A stretch of 64,000 nucleotides of DNA, taken from contig NC_048557.2 in assembly GCF_902806685.2 (NCBI RefSeq), forward strand, positions 9,433,554 to 9,497,553. Reading direction: 5' to 3'. Source of the DNA: Maniola hyperantus (taxonomy: Eukaryota; Arthropoda; Insecta; Lepidoptera; Nymphalidae). Below are positions 40,681 to 52,800 of this stretch, piece after piece. The notes beneath the pieces are model-generated. The model ran no database searches. It had not been told where the DNA came from and saw nothing but the letters and a program-made list of their open reading frames with translations. The translations under genes and the position numbers were made by a program. Each line of letters opens with the position of its first letter. Within the stretch, counting starts at the first letter, position 1.

Positions 40681-43600
40681 ATGAGTGAAGAAGAGAGCAT
40701 GGACACTGAATCCAACACAAAATATAAAGACGGCGTTAATAAAAACGCTAGATTGATTGTAAAAAACGTATCTTTTAAAGCCACGGAAGAAAGTTTAAAA
40801 GAGCATTTTTCTCAGTATGGCAAAGTTGAAGAGATTAAACTACTGAAGAAACCAGATGGCAAGCTTGTAGGTTCCGCTTTTGTGCATTACACACATGTTC
40901 CCATGGCCAAAAAGGCATTGTTTGGGACAAATAAAAAACCATTTCTAGGTAAGCCCCATTTCTAATTAGGTCTTCTTGCAAAGTTAAGTTTGATGTGTTT
41001 AGTTTATAATTTCTGATTGTAACAACACATTCTTCTTATTAGTGACCCTCGAATTAAGTAAAATGTTGTATGAACAAAATCCTCATTAATGTGAAGTACC
41101 TATTTCTACAAAGTATAAGCATTTAAATACCAAATTTCACAAAAATATTTTGATAAATGTAGTTTTTATTTCAATTTATATCTTTAGAATGCTCTTCTGA
41201 AAAGTTGCAGTTTGGTGGCTACAACAATTTGGGCAGGTGTCGATAGATATGTCTAAGAAGATGTAGTAATAATGTATTTTTCAGTTTTCTTAGTTGAAAA
41301 TATTTTGTTCTTTTGTAGAGCTAAAGTTGGGGGCCATCCTTAATATTATTTTGTATATTTTTCCAGGTCGCCCTATATTTGTTTCTTGGGCAGTGCCAAA
41401 ACACAAATATGTTGAGGAAGAGAACAAAAAGGGGCAAAAGCAAAGATATTTTAACTATGATGCATCAAATGAGGAATCTAAACCTGAAATTAAAAGTAAC
41501 TCCATTTTTTATATTTTCTACATTTTTAAAGAAGGATGACGGTCTTTAACTATATCGTGATTGAAGGACAAACCAACAAACAAACACTTTCACATTTATA
41601 ATATGGATACTGCTTAAGTGATATTAATTTAACCAATTTTCTTATTCAGGTGAAGATGAGTCAGAAGTCAAAAAAGAAACAAAAGATGACAAAAACCTCA
41701 TCAGATTAAACAGGAAAGCCCGTCTTATAATCCGTAACATATCATTTAAAGCTACTGAGGATACGTTGAAACAGCATTTTGAGCCATATGGATCAGTACT
41801 GGAGGTCAGCTTGCTGAAGAAGCCCGATGGGAAGATGGTGGGCTGTGGGTTTGTGCTTTTCAAGAATGTGCAGATGGCAAAAGAGGCACTGGCTAATACT
41901 AATATGAAGCCATTTTTAGGTAAGTATTTATGTTTATTGTTTACCACCGTATTGAGATTGGTATAGAAATATTGATCAATGGTTTTGTTGAGTAATGACT
42001 AATTTGTGAGTAGCTCACATCAAACTCATTATATTTTGACTAATTTCTTAAACTAGACACTCTCAAGTAAAGGTTTTTATATAAGCCTATGAAGATGATA
42101 CTGCTAGGGGCTCAATTTGAATGCCATAAGCCTAATTTGTGTTTGTGAAAAACCAAATTAAATTTGAATTTCGCGGGCAGACCATGTCTTCCACCACCCT
42201 TAATATAATGTTGACAAAAAGGTCCACTGACAGTTAAAATCTAAATATTTTTAGGTAGACCAATATCAGTGGACTGGGCAGTGCCCAAAAACCAGTACAT
42301 GCGACATGTGGTCAACCAACAGACAGAGATGGAAGATAAAATCAAGAAAGAGGAGTCTGACAGCGATGACGATGCCCCCATCAACATATCCACTGATGAT
42401 GTCAAGGATAAGATTAAAAGTGAGTCTTTGGTATGTCTAGGGTTATTTTTTTACTAGCTGATGCCCGCGACTTCGTCCGTTTTTCACGTTTTTCAAAATA
42501 CCGCAGGAACTCTTTGATTTTCCGGGAATCTATCTCCATTCCAAATTTCAGCCAAATCTGTAAAACAGTTTTTGCGTGATTGAGTAACAAACATCCAAAC
42601 ATCCACACTTTCACATTTATAATATTATATTAGGATTAGGATTTTGAATAAATTATTTGGATTTTGAATTTTGAACCCTCATAACATGTACTTATTTTTT
42701 TGTTATCAGGTGAATCTGAAGAGAGTGATAAAGAAGGAAGTGATTCAGATGAAGAAAAGGTTAAATCTGAGGTTGAAGATGGTGCTAGTGATGGTGATGA
42801 AAGTGATGATGAGGATGATGAAGAGTCTGGGGATGATGATGACGATGAAAATGACGATGATGAGAAGAGTGTTACAAGCACACAACCTGATTTTCAACGG
42901 TAGTTATGATTCTATTTAACAAGAAAAAACGGTCAAGTGCGAGTCGGTCTCGCACACGAAGGGTTTCGTACTTTTGAATTTTTTTTTATTTGCATGGCGG
43001 CCATTTTGAAATTATTATTATTTGTAATATTTGTTATATTGGCAACTGTGAAAAGGAGATGGTTCAAATTGTGCCACATTCATATACGCTTCCTTAATAA
43101 ATTGAGAAAAATCCCTTTTTTGCCTCAACTATAATACAATTTTTCAGGACAAAGTTAAACGACGCAGAAGACGGTTGCACAGTGTTCCTAACAAACATAC
43201 CATTCAGTGTGGACAACTCCCACTTGAGTGCGTTTGCGGAGCGCACTGGCCCCGTCAAATATGCGCTCATATGTGTCGACAAAATGACCGAGCACTCTAA
43301 AGGAACAGGATTTGTTAAGTTTGTGGTGAGTATGCAGTACAGAACTATGCCACTTCACGTAACGACACCCTACGCTATCACACACCACGCCACCCTACGC
43401 TATCACACACCACGCCACCCTACGCTATCACACACCACGCCACCCTACGCTATCACACACCACGCCACCCTACGCTATCACACACCACGCCACCCTACGC
43501 TATTAAACACCACGCCACCATACACTGTCACACCACGCCATCCTACGCTATCATACTCCACGCCACCCTATACTATCACACACCACGCCATCATATGCTA

Positions 43601-46600
43601 TCACACACCACGCCACCCTACGCTATCAAACACCACGCCAGCTTACCATATCACACACCACACCACCCTACGCTATCATACACTACATCACTCTACGCTG
43701 TCACACACCACGCCACCCTACGCTGTCACACATCACTAGTATGAATAAAAAAAATTAAAAAAAATTCGTTGTCTGTCACTCGCTGAACGACTCCTTAAAT
43801 TAATCTTCTGTATTCCACAGAATAAAGATGATGCAGAAAGTTTCCTAGCTCTCCCAGCAGACCAGTTGCGACTCGAGGGGCAAGTGCTGCAAGTCAAACC
43901 CGCACTGAAGAGGGAAAACCTGCAGAAGGGAGATAAAAAACAACCCAAGGACAATAGAAATCTGTACCTTGTTAAGGAAGGAGGTGGGTTTCCGCTAACC
44001 AAGTCAAATTAGTTTTTTAATATATTCAGATACAACGTGACTGCAATCTCACTTGGTGGTAAGTGATGATGCAGTTTAAGATGGAATGATGGATGAAGGT
44101 GTATGGCAGCTTTTTTAAACCATACCCCTTTGCAGCGCCCAGACAAGTCAACAAGACTTAAGGGTGTTAAGAACCTATGTAAATACCTATATTTGTTATG
44201 GAAATCTATATATATAAAAGGAAAAGGTGACTGACTGACTGACTGATCTATCAACGCACAGCTCAAACTACTGGACGGATCTACGACGTAGGCATCCGCG
44301 AATTTTTGGAAATTCAACCATTAAGGGGGTGAAGTAGGGGTTTGAAATTTGCGTAGTCTACGCGGACGAAGTCGCGAGCATAAGCTAGTAAAATATAAAT
44401 AGGCTACTTGACTCATATCTAATTTCGTCCAATAAATGATTATTTATTATAGTATTTTGCTTAAAACAACGAAATATATCAATAACAATTATTAAAAACG
44501 CAGGATGGATATATGAATCCAATTTAAAAAAATACAATTTTTATTTTTATTTGAAACGCAGAAAACGCTGTCAGCCATGATGTGACGTCATTAAATATGT
44601 AAACAAAGAAATGTCATTCCTATGTCACGCGAGGACTAACGTAGTATCCATATATATAAAATTTAGAGTCCTGACTAACTTATATATCAACGCACAGCCT
44701 AAACATCTAAACAGCTGGTCCTAGATACATGAAATTTGGTGAGTGTGTTCTTTGTAGGTAAAGAGAAGGTATCCACTAGGAAAGGATTTTTTGAAATTCC
44801 ACCCCTGAGTGGGTTAAATGGAGGTTTTTTAATTTATGAAGTCCACGCGGGCGAAGTCACGAGCATAAGCTAGTTTTTATATATTTCTAAAAACTCATAG
44901 TAAACGTAAAAAAATATCGTTTTCTCTTTATAAATTGAATAAGTTATTAAGTAAGACTTACAACAAAGTGATCTTTGCAAAAATAAATTTGGGTTGAAGT
45001 CGTTAGTCATATAGGGTCCCTTTAAGCAAGTCTTTGCGTGTTACGTATATTTATTTCACTGGGCACTCTAATCCACAACTTTCCTGTGGTCTTTATCGAT
45101 GCGTTTTTTACATTCTCGGATGATACAATAACGATAATTACTATATTTTTCATGTAAACTAGTATAGAAGTCATGTTTATTAAACTTTGGTAGGTTATGC
45201 TCAGTATATATAATGTACTCTGTGGTTATGCTGTTGTTTACAAATGCATGACGTCAGAGCACAGATAATCTATCGGCCAAACATGGCCGACAGTGTTTTC
45301 ACCTGTCTAAGAAAAATATTTTTTTAAATTAAAGTTTTACGGTTTTTAGGGCGCAAAAAAATATAGTGTTAATTTTTTTGATATAATAGGACAAATATTA
45401 ACCATTTAAGACCAACTTAAAAAAATTGTCAAGTAGCCTATTGAAATTTGTTTTCTATACGACAGTGTACCAGAACGTTAAATCGTTTGGCGGCACGGCT
45501 TTGCCGGTAGGGTGGTAACTAGCCACAGCCAAAGCCCCCTACCAGTCCAGGAAATTTAGAAATTATAAATTCCTAATTTGCCCTGCTAGGAATCGAACCC
45601 TGGACCTACTCCTGATAAGACCACAGCGCTTACCACTGCGCCGGGGAGGTCGTCAAAGTATTTATTCTATTTCTGCAACTCTGTTTTGATCTGATTTGAG
45701 GTATTATTGAGTTTGATTAGTTCGTATTCAAATGAGAGCCAAACTACGTACGCGGCAGAATGTAATATACATCTGCCTTTAGAATGACATTTCGGCTTTG
45801 TAGAGCGTTGTCTCTGTCACTCATACCGATATGACGTTTTGTCGGTCTCAACGACAGAGACAATGCTCTACAAATGCGCTATCTCCTTCTAAAGGTCGAT
45901 GTACATTATTTTCTGCCGCGTTCTGTACGTCTGTTTGCAGCACTAAACCCCGTTTAATATTTGTAGTGATCGTGGCGGGAACGAAGGCGGCAGTCGGCGT
46001 GTCAGCATCGGATATGTCAAAACGGTTGACACTAGAACGCAGCAAGACGCAGATGCTCAAGAACTTGAACAGGTAACATATAGCCAATGTGGCTAATAGG
46101 TAGGCCATAATAGGATATTTGTCTACGTTAACACAGAGAATTCCACCTCAAGAGTATGTAAGTAAAATGTTAGCGGGAGACAGGGGAGAATGCTTTGTTG
46201 TGATTGGTTTTTGTTTATTCTTTTCTCGATTTTAATACTTTAAAATCGTATTATACCTAGTTCGGTTTGATTTAATTTTTTTTTTGTTTAACAGATTCGT
46301 ATCCCGCTACCGGATCGTGGTGTCCAACTTGCCGCCGAACTACGACGACAACGCGTTGCGACGCATCAGCGTCCGCGCGGTGGGCACCCGGGCTGTCATC
46401 ACGGAAGCTAGAGTCATGCGGGACTTGAGAGCGCCGCTGGGCAGAGATGGGAAGCATCCGTGAGTTAATTTTAAAGTTCCCTTTGGCATGCCTTTTGGTA
46501 AATTTATATACGTTAGTTTTTGTTGGAACTGGCTGTAAACTAAACTATTTACATTTAAATATATTCTTATCCTTATTTTTTCTAAGAGCCTTTATTTTAC

Positions 46601-48866
46601 GTTCGATGACTTATTTACTCACTTCAAACAGGACGTCCAAGTTTTTCTTTTTTACTGATATTTTTCCTATAAATTCAAAATATCCCAACAGTTTTAGTAT
46701 ACGCAAAACCTGAAAAGTAGTTTTTACAGAATCAGTAACAGAATCGATTGCAATCATTTTTACTACGGGTTATATTTTGACCAAAAAAATACTTTAAAAC
46801 CCTGCAAGTTTGAACACCTAGTTAATTGACCGCATGCACCAGCTGATTCGACTCGCGCGAGCGGGAGCGGGAGCGCGCACGATCGATGCTATCCGTCCCG
46901 TTCGCTCATAGTCGCTTGCTGGGGGTGACCATGTTTTGGCGGGACAAAGACTCAATACAAAAAGCTTATAACTTCGTAAGTTTTCATTAAATATTTTTGA
47001 TATTTTGTATATTTATTCTTTATGTAAAAATATACGACACGTGTTTCGGTTTTTGCGTATACTAAATCTAACGTGTATAGTCCCTTTTGGGACCAAAAAA
47101 TACCCTTTGAAGTCAAAATCAAAGCCTTTCATTTAAATTAGGTATAGTATGTACTACCACTTTTTTAAGTCGCATTGACAAAATTCGTTTGCACAGTAAA
47201 GCGGAACCTAACGCTGACTAAAGCCGAATGTACACCAATGAAATACAGACCTTATTGCTTGACGTTAAGATTTTAAACACAAGAACTTTTGTAATAATTA
47301 TCTCTATATTATATTACAATGAATCGCTGAATGTGTTGCTGATCGCAAATCTCAAGAACAGCTGAACCGATTTCGCTAATTCTTTTTTCATAATATTCGT
47401 TGAAGTACGGGGATGGTTCTTACGGAGAGAAATTTAAAAAACATCCTGAAAAAGAATCGACTGTTAGGCGGTATTAAGTTCGCCGAGTCAGCTAGTTGTA
47501 TATATAATATATATCTCGCAGGTCAAAAGGCTACGGGTTCGTGATGTTCACTCGCCACGAAGATGCGCTCGCGTGTCTGCGCAAGCTGAACAACAATCCA
47601 GATATTTTTGACAAAAACAATGTAAGTATTTGTATATCTCGCTCCCCTACTAAAGTGAACATTCGATTGCAAAGCTATAGAAAATTTGATGCACACACAG
47701 TCATCATCTGGACCATCGTCCACCGGAAATAGGTCTCTTGTAGGGATTTCCACACGCCATGGTCTTGCGCCGCCGCGGCTTCCTGCGACTCGTTTAATGT
47801 CGTCTCTCCAGTGGAGAGGGGGGGTGGCCTTATCTACTATCTAGCTAGCTTATCCCCACGACTACGTCCGCGTGGACTACACAAATTTCAAACACCTGTT
47901 TTACTCCCTTACATCGATCACGCACTCATCCGATCCGAATCCGTGAAAATATGGTTATAAAAATATCCACGACATATGTCGTAAGCTACAATACAAATAG
48001 TTCGTGAACTAAAAAGAAGTAAGAACGTATTTTCACGGACTCGGGTCGGATGAGTGCGTGATCGCTCTAACGGGTTGAGTTAAAAAAATCTTTCTTAGCA
48101 GATGTCCCCGTCATAATAGCTATTTGCATGCCAAATTTCAGCCCGATCCGTCCAGTAACTTGAGCTGTACGTTGATAGATCATCTGTCAGTCAGTCCGTC
48201 AGATTTAGCTTGTGGTTCCATGTAATTATCATGTATTTCCGCAAAGTAACGCCTGCTTCTATCCAACATTTAATCGAATGTTTTTTTTTTCAGAGACCCA
48301 TAGTATCATTCTCAATAGAAGACAGAACAGCTTTGAACGCACGAAAGAAAAGATTAGAGAAATCTATAGCAAACAATCCGTTAGCGAAACAAGACAAAGA
48401 ACAAGAGAACACACGTAAAAACAGAAAGAGGAAACACAACTCTGCTCCTGACGAGAGTTACATGAAAAAGGGACGATTTGACAAGGAAAAGCAAGACAAC
48501 AAGAATGACAAACAAGATAACAACAAGAATTGGAGGGAGTTTAGAAAGAATAATAAAAATAGGAGCAAAAATCAAAACGGTCCAAACAATGTCGGACAGT
48601 TCGTCAGAAAACCTGACGATGATTTAGAATATGCAGGATTAACGGCCAAAGAGGGTAGTCAGCACAAAATGCGAAGTAACCATAAACTAAAGACCCAAGC
48701 GGACATCCATAAACAAAATGTCAAACAGGAGAAGAAGACTAGCAAGAGAACGCAGAGGTTAAAGATGGCCGCCCGCGAGAGAATTAAACAACCGAAACAG
48801 AAGATTAATAAGAACAAAATCGGTAAACGCAATAAAAAGAGGAGGTTTAATAATGAAATTATGTAA
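40681..48866 (+). CDS. RBM28: RBM28 (Nop4-type) nucleolar RNA-binding protein
   Basis: RRM protein of the nucleolus; yeast Nop4 is needed for 60S ribosomal subunit maturation, and RBM28 associates with spliceosomal snRNPs in vertebrates. Exons (plus): 40681-40948, 41367-41495, 41650-41919, 42255-42419, 42710-42899, 43148-43325, 43821-43983, 45967-46072, 46295-46459, 47522-47621, 48294-48866. They total 769 codons with stop, so 768 aa (human 759). RRM1 about 23-104 (LIVKNVSF, LVGSAFVHY), RRM2 about 156-236 (LIIRNISF, MVGCGFVLF), an acidic run about 290-335, RRM3 about 347-430 (VFLTNIPF, GTGFVKF), the family block AGTKAAVGVSASDMSKR, RRM4 about 495-600 (IVVSNLPP, GYGFVMF, RPIVSFSIEDR), and a lysine-rich tail. 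RRM1 and RRM2 are unusually alike and are split by an intron at the same point and phase. All borders are GT/AG. Confidence 0.95.
41541..41615 (+). repeat. Family B 3' end in RBM28 intron 2
   Basis: GTGATTGAAGGACAAACCAA to TTTCACATTTATAATATGG. Confidence 0.65.
42455..42640 (+). repeat. Family B variant in RBM28 intron 4
   Basis: CTAGCTGATGCCCGCGACTT at the left; TTTCACATTTATAATATTA at the right; shortened middle. Confidence 0.7.
43367..43738 (+). repeat. 25-bp minisatellite in RBM28 intron 6
   Basis: About 15 tandem units containing CCCTACGCTATCACACACC plus a CACGCCA linker; the first five or so are nearly identical, later ones drift. The reading frame of exon 6 remains open through the donor and the whole array to 43739. 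Confidence 0.9.
44025..44390 (-). repeat. SINE I 3' fragment and deleted family A copy in RBM28 intron 7
   Basis: 44025-44140 has CAATCTCACTTGGTGGTAAG. 44210-44390 has AAAGGAAAAGGTGACTGACT and TCGCGAGCATAAGCTAGT with an internal deletion. Confidence 0.7.
44650..44880 (-). repeat. Family A variant in RBM28 intron 7
   Basis: Lacks the CAGT run; has CTAACTTATATATCAACGCA at the left and CACGAGCATAAGCTAGT at the right; the middle is diverged (TCCTAGATACATGAAATTTG). Confidence 0.65.
44881..45465. other. RBM28 intron 7, nothing recognised
   Basis: AT-rich; no repeat family identified. Confidence 0.4.
45470..45652 (-). mobile_element. SINE family I, 5' half
   Basis: GGAATCGAACCCTGGACCTA and CACTGCGCCGGGGAGGTCG give the head on the minus strand; the 3' part is missing. 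Confidence 0.72.
45746..45928. mobile_element. MITE family E, copy 6, beside RBM28 exon 8
   Basis: CTACGTACGCGGCAGAATGT at the left, TTCTGCCGCGTTCTGTACG at the right. It ends 38 nt from the exon 8 acceptor. Confidence 0.78.
46689..47070. mobile_element. Short element with TTTAGTATACGCAAAA inverted ends
   Basis: TTTTAGTATACGCAAAACCT at about 46690 and GGTTTTTGCGTATACTAAAT at about 47049 are complementary. The interior contains a GAGCGGGAGCGGGAGCGCGC patch. About 380 bp, in RBM28 intron 9. Confidence 0.6.
47845..48210 (+). repeat. Family A copy with nested MITE L
   Basis: Head CTAGCTTATCCCCACGACTA, interrupted at about 47912 and resumed at about 48074 with GGGTTGAGTTAAAAAAATCT, ending in a short CAGT run. 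Confidence 0.75.
47912..48073. mobile_element. MITE family L, copy 2 (nested in family A)
   Basis: ATCACGCACTCATCCGATCC at the left and GGATGAGTGCGTGATCGC at the right; inner arms TCCGTGAAAATA and TATTTTCACGGA. Sister copy at 22313-22478. Confidence 0.8.
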
Positions 48867-48884
48867 ATTGTTGTAATTTTGTAA

Positions 48885-48890
48885 AATAAA
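48885..48890 (+). terminator. Polyadenylation signal of RBM28
   Basis: AATAAA 19 nt after the RBM28 stop codon. Confidence 0.75.
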
Positions 48891-48899
48891 TGTGTATTT

Positions 48900-49800
48900 A
48901 AAAGTTTCATCCACTTTGTTTTCTTTTCTATGATGCTTTATTATTTTTTACAAAAAAAAAATACATTTACTAAAATATTCTTTTTCAAAAAAGTTAGTTT
49001 TTTGTAAAAAAAAAATACTTTACGTGCAGTTTATACAAAAGGGAAGAGACAAATATGAAAAGAAAAACTTACCTAATAAAAATAATAAACTAAGTAGGTA
49101 ATTTTATACAAAAATATTTATTAATAAAGTTTCAACCAAGTTTAATATAGTTTTTTTTAAGTACGTGCTAATTAAAAATAATATCACATTTTTGTGAAAT
49201 TAGCTAAAACTATTTAGCGAATGCTTACACTACTAAAACTAGCAAAAAACTTATACGAAGAAAATAACAAAGTCGTATCGTGTTGTAATGCGGCGCAAAC
49301 TTTAATCCAGCGAAAGTGTCTGTCTGCCTGATTTGCTTATCACGGTTCATCTGCTTAACCATGTCCGTTAAATCTCTTAGATCTTTTTTTTCTTTCCATC
49401 CAGAAAAATCAAAGAGATCCAAAGGGATTTTTTAAAAACCTAGATCCACACGGAGCGGATGAAGTAGCTGAGGCGAAATATCCTAACATTGTAAATAAAT
49501 ACTGTTGTTTATAATAAGTAACATTAAAAAAAAATCCCAAACATTTGTCAGTTTAAAAATACATGACTCTTCCCTTCTACCGGTCTATATACATACCTAC
49601 CTACCTATGTTATACTAGTAAGTTCTACTCGTCGTATTATTATGTGAATTGTGACAAATTGTGTTGAAATCAAGCTAGGGTTTAGCTAAGGCTAGAGAGC
49701 TGCAATGCGCACATACCAGTTGTACGCATACTTTTGTAATACAACTTCTAGAAGCTACGTTGGACACGGTCTGACGCGCTCTGTGTGTAGTACACGCTTA
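48900..49800. other. Intergenic between convergent RBM28 and TMEM53-like 3' ends
   Basis: AT-rich. A minus-strand AATAAA at 49117-49122 could end the TMEM53-like transcript. A family B trace (TAGATCCACACGGAGCGGAT) lies near 49390-49470. Nothing else recognised. Confidence 0.45.
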
Positions 49801-49802
49801 AA

Positions 49803-52800
49803 TTAGTTTACAGCAGATTTAGCAGAACGCTCCGATGTCTCGTAATACAAGTCGCGGGAGGTGTCTAGTTCGGGGCGCAGCGCAGACACGTAGGCCCTGC
49901 AATGCGCGCGTACGAGTTGCTCGTACTCTTGCGGGTGCTTGAGGTAGTGCTGCACGTGCGGGGAGCGGGCCCAGCATTGCCATGTGCACTGGAATTAAAG
50001 ATAAGATAAGATATTAGGTATCTTATCTTTAAGTTATCTAAGCAACAAATAACAATTTATTTTATAAAGAAAGTAAGTTTTCTGTCCGGTTTTGAAACGA
50101 AGGTTTTGGGATGGCGAAAAGACAAACGAACGAAATTATTTCAATACCTATTTGAATCCAGTAGGTATAGTTGTCGACCTATTCAGTCCTAAGCTGAAAT
50201 TTACGAGATAAAAAATACCTAACTACCTACTGTAATAATTAATAAAATAATTAATAATTAATTAATTATGTATTAATATTATTAACAAACCTTACCGGTA
50301 TTAGGTAATAAATAAACAATTTTATAGGTATTGAAAAAAAGATAAAACAGTAGTAGGTAGGTTAGGTTTTAGATCCTGTAGAATCACTGCAAATCTTCTT
50401 GGGCTCTGGCGAGTCAAGTGACAATCCTGGGCTCTGTGAGTCAAGTGACAAATCTGCACAGTAGAGAATATCGTAAAACTGTGACAGAACCAAGAAGCTT
50501 CTACTCTATTGTACAAATCACATTACCAAGCGCCAAGCGGATCTAAAAACTAAAGTCGAGAGCGCAGTTTCGTCACGTAACTCGGCAGAGCCCAAAAAGG
50601 CTCTCATGAAATATTGATTAGCTGGTTATCCTGGCAAAACCTATCTAAGTAGGTAAGCACCTATTTACAATTTTCTATTTAAGTTTAATTTCTTAGCTAA
50701 CTATTATATTAAAATCCACGTAGAGGAGCTTCAAAACGAAGATCTTTTATTTTACCAGCAACTAAGTATTTCACTGTAAAAGTTATTACTTTGATGCCCA
50801 TCTGTATCCACAAGTCACACGCCCGTCGTATCCTGCGCTCGTTGCCGACGGGGTCGGTGCTGGACAGCAGGAACAAGGCCGGCGCGCGGCACGGCGACGC
50901 GTAGTACGTCTCACACGCTTTCTCGTAGTGGACCGTACCCACGTTGTATAACGCTTTGAGGTACGCACTGTTGAATTTAAGTGGCGTTTAAAATGTTGTA
51001 AGTAGTATTAATTGTTAATACAAATAGTCCCCCTCACAGCGTGCTTTGCATGTTGCAGCTCGTACGACTTGACTACACCACGTTGCGAGCAGGAAGCCCT
51101 TTGAAAAAGTACCCCGAATGGGTTTGAAACTAGTCGGGCATACTACAGTCTACGACTATCACGTGAGTTTGGCCGTCATATAGATATTTCTGTTAATAAT
51201 TTGTTTATTCTTTTTTTTATTTAACTACGGAAAATTATTAATAATAGTTAATACTTGTATTATTTTTTTACTTACATAATAATACTTTTCGTAATCTTCT
51301 GTCCTATTTTGCTGTTAGGGAACAAGGCAAGTGGTACGCCCACTGACACTTCGGTGATGTCGGCTACTGAGTCCCACACCTGGGCCTCCACGCGGTCTAA
51401 TACTGGCTGGTATCTAAGGAATTAATACAGTACCTATGTGTATAAAACACAATTAATTTTGTAACATTAACATGGTCCCGCTTTTTCTATTATTTTATAC
51501 AAAAAATGAAATTAGTAAGTGAATAAAGTGGCAAATCTTTTTGGGCTCTCGCGAGTCAAGTGATTCGGCGATTTCAAAAGGCTGTGAGTTTTACTACATA
51601 GCTACTTACTTAGCTTGATTTCTAGATTTCTCCGCAGTGTGTGCATCATTTTGTGCTTCTCTGCGCAGTTTTATCATGGGATTCGCCAGAGCCCAAGAAA
51701 GTTTGTAACGATTATATGTACATAACGGGCGCAACGCCTTGATATCAGTAAGTACTGTGCAAGGCTACGTATTTACTTTAGCACCTAGCACTTTGCTTTG
51801 TAACTTTTCCAACTTTCTGAACAGGAATTGTAGGTAAATGTTATTCTCAGAAACATCTGATAATAAAGAATACTTAAAAACTAAAAAGAGTTGAAACCGA
51901 GCCCTTTTTTTAAAAAAAAGAGTTTTAATTTTTTTTTTAGGTGAGCCGTATGCAAAAGGATCTGAGAAAGCACCGCATTATTATCCCTAGAAAGTTCCCA
52001 ACATTATTGGAAGGAGTTACGGCCCTCAGTAATAAGAAATATGACGCACAAAGTTACAACTTACTTTTCTTCATCAGTCATCGCATGAACCATGGCTTCC
52101 GACCACACGTAGCCGCCGACTGAAAATCCATGAACCATGTACGGAATATCGTTGGCATACATTAACTGCAGCAGGTTTTGTGCGATAACCTGAAAAATGT
52201 TCCTAGTAAGAAACTATAAAAAATAAATAACTAAGTAGTAAGCGCGCTAAAGGCTTGCAGATTCCAAGCAAAGATCCACATCAATGAAATAAACTAAACT
52301 TTATCTAAATTTTTCGGGACGCTTTGGTTTTCCTAGAATATGAGTTGATGCTTGGAATAATAAGTAAACACAGTAAATTGGATATGTAATTACTTTTTCA
52401 GTACTTCCTTTACAAAGCATTAAACAGACAGACAAAAGTTGAATTCTTTAGATTTATATACCGAGCCAATAGGAGACTTATGTAAATACCTATAAAAAAT
52501 ATATACATAAGTACCTATTCCATAGTAGACCTTTTTGTTCAGAGAATGGTTTCAAAAGTAGACAGGAAGGTCAGGCTCCTTGAACGTGGGAAAAGTCTAG
52601 ATCAACGTACCCATTTACCAAAAATATAATACTAGCATAATGGGTCCGGTTTTAAACTTTTGCACCTAAGTAGACGTAATTAATTCTACCTACGCAACTT
52701 ATTTGGTTTAGATTCAGATGCATTGTAAATTCCAATTGTAGGTACATATTAAAAATCTGGCAATACATTCATACCGATAATAGTGAGAAGAACCAGAGTA

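Noticed and set aside
43182..43739. 185-codon plus-strand frame
   Set aside because: Its first part is RBM28 exon 6; the rest is intronic minisatellite beyond a GTGAGT donor. Kept only as an intron-retention finding.
48210..48293. Earlier start for the last RBM28 exon frame
   Set aside because: The open frame extends upstream into the intron, but a long T tract plus CAG acceptor at 48291-48293 and the RPIVSFSIEDR family block fix the exon start at 48294.
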